A stretch of DNA of 64,000 bases. It comes from JADHMP01 sp964386915. Lineage in GTDB: Bacteria; Bacteroidota; Bacteroidia; Flavobacteriales; Flavobacteriaceae. How positions within the stretch are numbered: the stretch's first letter is position 1; every line of letters begins with the position of its first letter. Below, one piece after another: positions 62,242-64,000 of this stretch. Both the position numbers and the translations under genes were made by a program. The DNA is taken from NCBI GenBank assembly GCA_964386915.1, contig CAYLUQ010000011.1:1-64000 (forward strand), read 5' to 3'. The notes under the pieces were generated by a model. The model saw only the letters and a list, made by a program, of their open reading frames with translations, made no database searches and had not been told where the DNA came from.

Positions 62242-62249
62242 CAAAAGTA
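62242..62249 (-). promoter_or_regulatory. -7 box TACTTTTG four bases before the YpdA-like start
   Basis: Minus strand TACTTTTG-CACT-ATG, implying a leaderless transcript. Confidence 0.5.
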
Positions 62250-62389
62250 AAAATTCCTTTTTACTTAATGATGCATAGATATAAACTATAGAATAAAAAA
62301 AACAATAAGAATAAGCCATGATATAATTAAAAATTAAACGCTTTTATGGGGTTAATGCGTTTGATTATAATAAAAAACAATCGAATTAG

Positions 62390-63421
62390 CTAGACTAATA
62401 AGATTCTTTGTCTAAACAAAAGACTGCCCACACTTCCCACGCAATATATTAGGGCCACAAGCCCGCCACAATAGTGGTGTATGGCTAGGGTGCTGAGCCA
62501 CCACCAGAGAGGAAAAAGAAACGCTCCAGCAGCATATTTTAGTGAGCTAACAAAGACTTCATCGGGAAATTTATGGATGATGATTCTGGTAATCCAAAGG
62601 GGTAGCAGGTTGGGCAAGGCCAAAAGAATGCCCCATAACTTTTTATTAGGACCTGCTTGGGGTGGAGCCAACTCCTTTTCGGCTCTCAATTTTGCTTTTA
62701 ATTCCTCAAATCCAAGGCGTGTATTGTGGGCGTTAATCCCTTTTTTGAGCTTATTGTAGTTGTCAGAATTTTCGGGTAGCCAAAGGCAGACTTTCATAGC
62801 ATCGGCCAGTTTTTCTTTTAATTGATTGATATTTTGAGGTTCGGGCTGGTCTGTTTTAATAAAATCTTGTACCAAAATGGGTTGGCCAAAAACCAAATGC
62901 AGCGTGCAACGGGGCTGTTTGTGATGCCCATAGTTAATGCCTACAGGTTGGAGATAAATTTTTTGATTGGGATTTTTAAGTTGAGCCTGATAGACTAATC
63001 GACTGCTACCTTTGGAAAGGTTTTGTAAATAATATTCATCATGGTGCCCGCCCTCCGAAAACATGAGTATGTTTTCTCCTTTTCCTAAAAGGGAGAAGCA
63101 TTTTTCAAAAGTAAGGTCGTTTTTCTTTAAATTTTGATACCCATTTCGGATGCGATAAACCGGCAACATTTTAAAGGCATCAAAAAGCCATCTTTGAGGG
63201 CCGTTAAATACATCTGCACGCGTGAGCGAGGTAATGGTTTTGGGCGTAAAAGCTCCAATGAGCAAGGGGTCTAAAAAGGCACCCTGGTGATTGGGAGAAA
63301 AAAGAATTCCGCCTTTTTTGGGGATGTTTTCTTGGCCATAAATTTTAACTTCTCTAAAATAGCCGTAGGTGTAGATCTTAAAAAAATATTTAAAGAAAAA
63401 ATATAGAAATTGTTTCAACAA
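62390..63421 (-). CDS. Lysophospholipid acyltransferase (PlsC-like)
   Basis: 343 residues. The acyltransferase motif is FSPNHQGAFLDPLLIG, with H and D spaced by five residues as in other Bacteroidota members; MFSEGGHHDEYYL is the second motif (usual FPEGT). Two transmembrane helices lie near the C-terminus (about 270-330) and one at the N-terminus. It probably transfers acyl chains to lysophosphatidate or ornithine/serine lipids; substrate unknown. Confidence 0.88.
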   Translation of the reverse strand: MLKQFLYFFFKYFFKIYTYGYFREVKIYGQENIPKKGGILFSPNHQGAFLDPLLIGAFTPKTITSLTRADVFNGPQRWLFDAFKMLPVYRIRNGYQNLKKNDLTFEKCFSLLGKGENILMFSEGGHHDEYYLQNLSKGSSRLVYQAQLKNPNQKIYLQPVGINYGHHKQPRCTLHLVFGQPILVQDFIKTDQPEPQNINQLKEKLADAMKVCLWLPENSDNYNKLKKGINAHNTRLGFEELKAKLRAEKELAPPQAGPNKKLWGILLALPNLLPLWITRIIIHKFPDEVFVSSLKYAAGAFLFPLWWWLSTLAIHHYCGGLVALIYCVGSVGSLLFRQRILLV

Positions 63422-63592
63422 TGATTCGATTTTTATGGGTTGCTTCGTTAGAATTATACTGCTAATTAAAGCATAAAATTAGAGAATCTTGTAGTGAAGA
63501 TTAGAGCAAAAAAAGATTTGAAGTAAAATTTAGACAGTTGACACCCCTTTAAAGTTAAATGAGAATTGAAGGAGCTAATGGAAAATATTTAT

Positions 63593-63600
63593 TAAATTTG
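63593..63600 (+). promoter_or_regulatory. -7 promoter box TAAATTTG upstream of the SusC-like gene
   Basis: Match to TAnnTTTG, 77 bases before the start codon; a TTG at 63566-63568 lies 24 bases upstream. The resulting leader is long, as usual for SusC-type genes. Confidence 0.4.
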
Positions 63601-63677
63601 AGAAAAAGTGCTGAAGGATTTCCTTCATTTTCCCCATTCAAAAAAATTAGAAAAAACAAAAACAAACTACACATTTT

Positions 63678-64000
63678 ATGAAACACAGGCTTTCTTTTAA
63701 AGCGCTTGCATCGGCGGTATTGATGTTTAGCGCAACGCTACTTCATGCTCAAAGTACAATTTCGGGAGTGGTGACCGACGCAGAAACTCAGGAATTATTA
63801 CCTGGAGCCAACATTATTGTGGTGGGTTCTAACACAGGAACTACCTCCGATTTTGATGGAAATTTCACTCTAAGTACAGCTGCTTCTCCACCTTTTACGG
63901 TAGAGATCAGTTCCATTGGTTTTGCCAGTCAACGTGTTGAGGTGACTGCCGCAGACCAAACCATCAATGTGCAACTGGTACCCGGTCAAAATTTAGATGA
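63678..64000 (+). CDS. SusC/RagA-type TonB-linked outer-membrane protein, 3' end outside the window
   Basis: The first 107 residues are visible. A signal peptide (LASAVLMFSATLLHAQ) is followed by a carboxypeptidase-like regulatory domain starting STISGVVTDAETQELLPGAN and GTTSDFDGNFTLS, the standard N-terminus of SusC-like TonB-dependent transporters. The sequence runs off the window in the linker to the plug (VQLVPGQNLDE). The partner SusD gene and the substrate cannot be seen. Confidence 0.88.
   Translation, partial: MKHRLSFKALASAVLMFSATLLHAQSTISGVVTDAETQELLPGANIIVVGSNTGTTSDFDGNFTLSTAASPPFTVEISSIGFASQRVEVTAADQTINVQLVPGQNLD

Noticed and set aside
1..64000. CRISPR arrays, insertion sequences, integrases, toxin-antitoxin pairs, phage genes
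   Set aside because: Scanned by eye for regular repeats, transposase or integrase motifs and typical small operons; none found.

Overview
The window looks like a chromosomal contig from a marine flavobacterium (Bacteroidota, Flavobacteriia). The evidence is: AT-rich coding DNA; many Bacteroidota-type lipoproteins; a SusC-like receptor start; DUF4270; a 1130-residue IleS; a DksA-like protein left with one zinc-finger cysteine; and Bacteroidota promoter boxes (TAnnTTTG) ahead of many genes. With one exception, start codons lack Shine-Dalgarno sequences. One run of 100 Ns (13192-13291) suggests a scaffolded draft assembly.

Layout. 1-2.5 kb: the 3' part of tRNA-Ala(GGC), then a sparse stretch with gene debris, an unknown membrane protein, a DUF1801 protein and two tiny peptides. 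2.4-5.1 kb: two Rossmann oxidoreductases, a YdcF/ElyC-type protein and a hairpin-rich intergenic region. 5.1-8.4 kb: a three-gene polyamine operon (arginine decarboxylase, agmatinase, deoxyhypusine-synthase-like enzyme). 8.5-14.2 kb: small surface proteins, a lipoprotein sulfatase divergent from a GH10 xylanase lipoprotein, then YjbQ, a CDGSH protein and a HAD phosphatase, with the first two cut by the N gap. 14.4-20.2 kb: two lipoproteins, a cluster of tiny overlapping peptides, then GH109-like oxidoreductase, sugar 1-kinase, nucleotidyltransferase and class A-type serine hydrolase. 20.2-23.3 kb: Fe(II)/2OG-type dioxygenase, a short leader-peptide gene with an extended Shine-Dalgarno and terminator, a Na+/H+ antiporter and riboflavin synthase. 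23.3-30.4 kb: pdxA, yceD-like gene, rpmF, fabH, accB, accC and an SGNH lipoprotein, interrupted by a reverse-strand sulfatase. 30.4-42.7 kb: housekeeping genes (asd, alr, tdk, rsmI, recJ, pgi, a murein peptidase, a DUF3108 protein, uvrC, 5-FTHF cyclo-ligase). 42.7-56.0 kb: a long reverse-strand block (lspA, dksA-like, ileS, TonB receptor, recO, gdhA, radA, YbhN-like flippase-family protein, panD, panC). 56.1-64.0 kb: a half-length GT5 protein, a DUF4270 lipoprotein, GntP permease plus glycerate kinase, a YpdA-like reductase, an acyltransferase and the start of a SusC/RagA-like receptor.

No CRISPR array, insertion sequence, integrase, rRNA gene or obvious defence system was seen. The most unusual element is the minigene at 21.2 kb: a 20-codon ORF whose Shine-Dalgarno can pair with about 14 nt of the 16S rRNA tail, flanked by hairpins and ending in a terminator just ahead of a dioxygenase gene. 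Also notable are the mini-operon of tiny membrane peptides at 15.3-15.6 kb, a recurrent promoter geometry that implies leaderless mRNAs, and the N gap, which must be larger than drawn.
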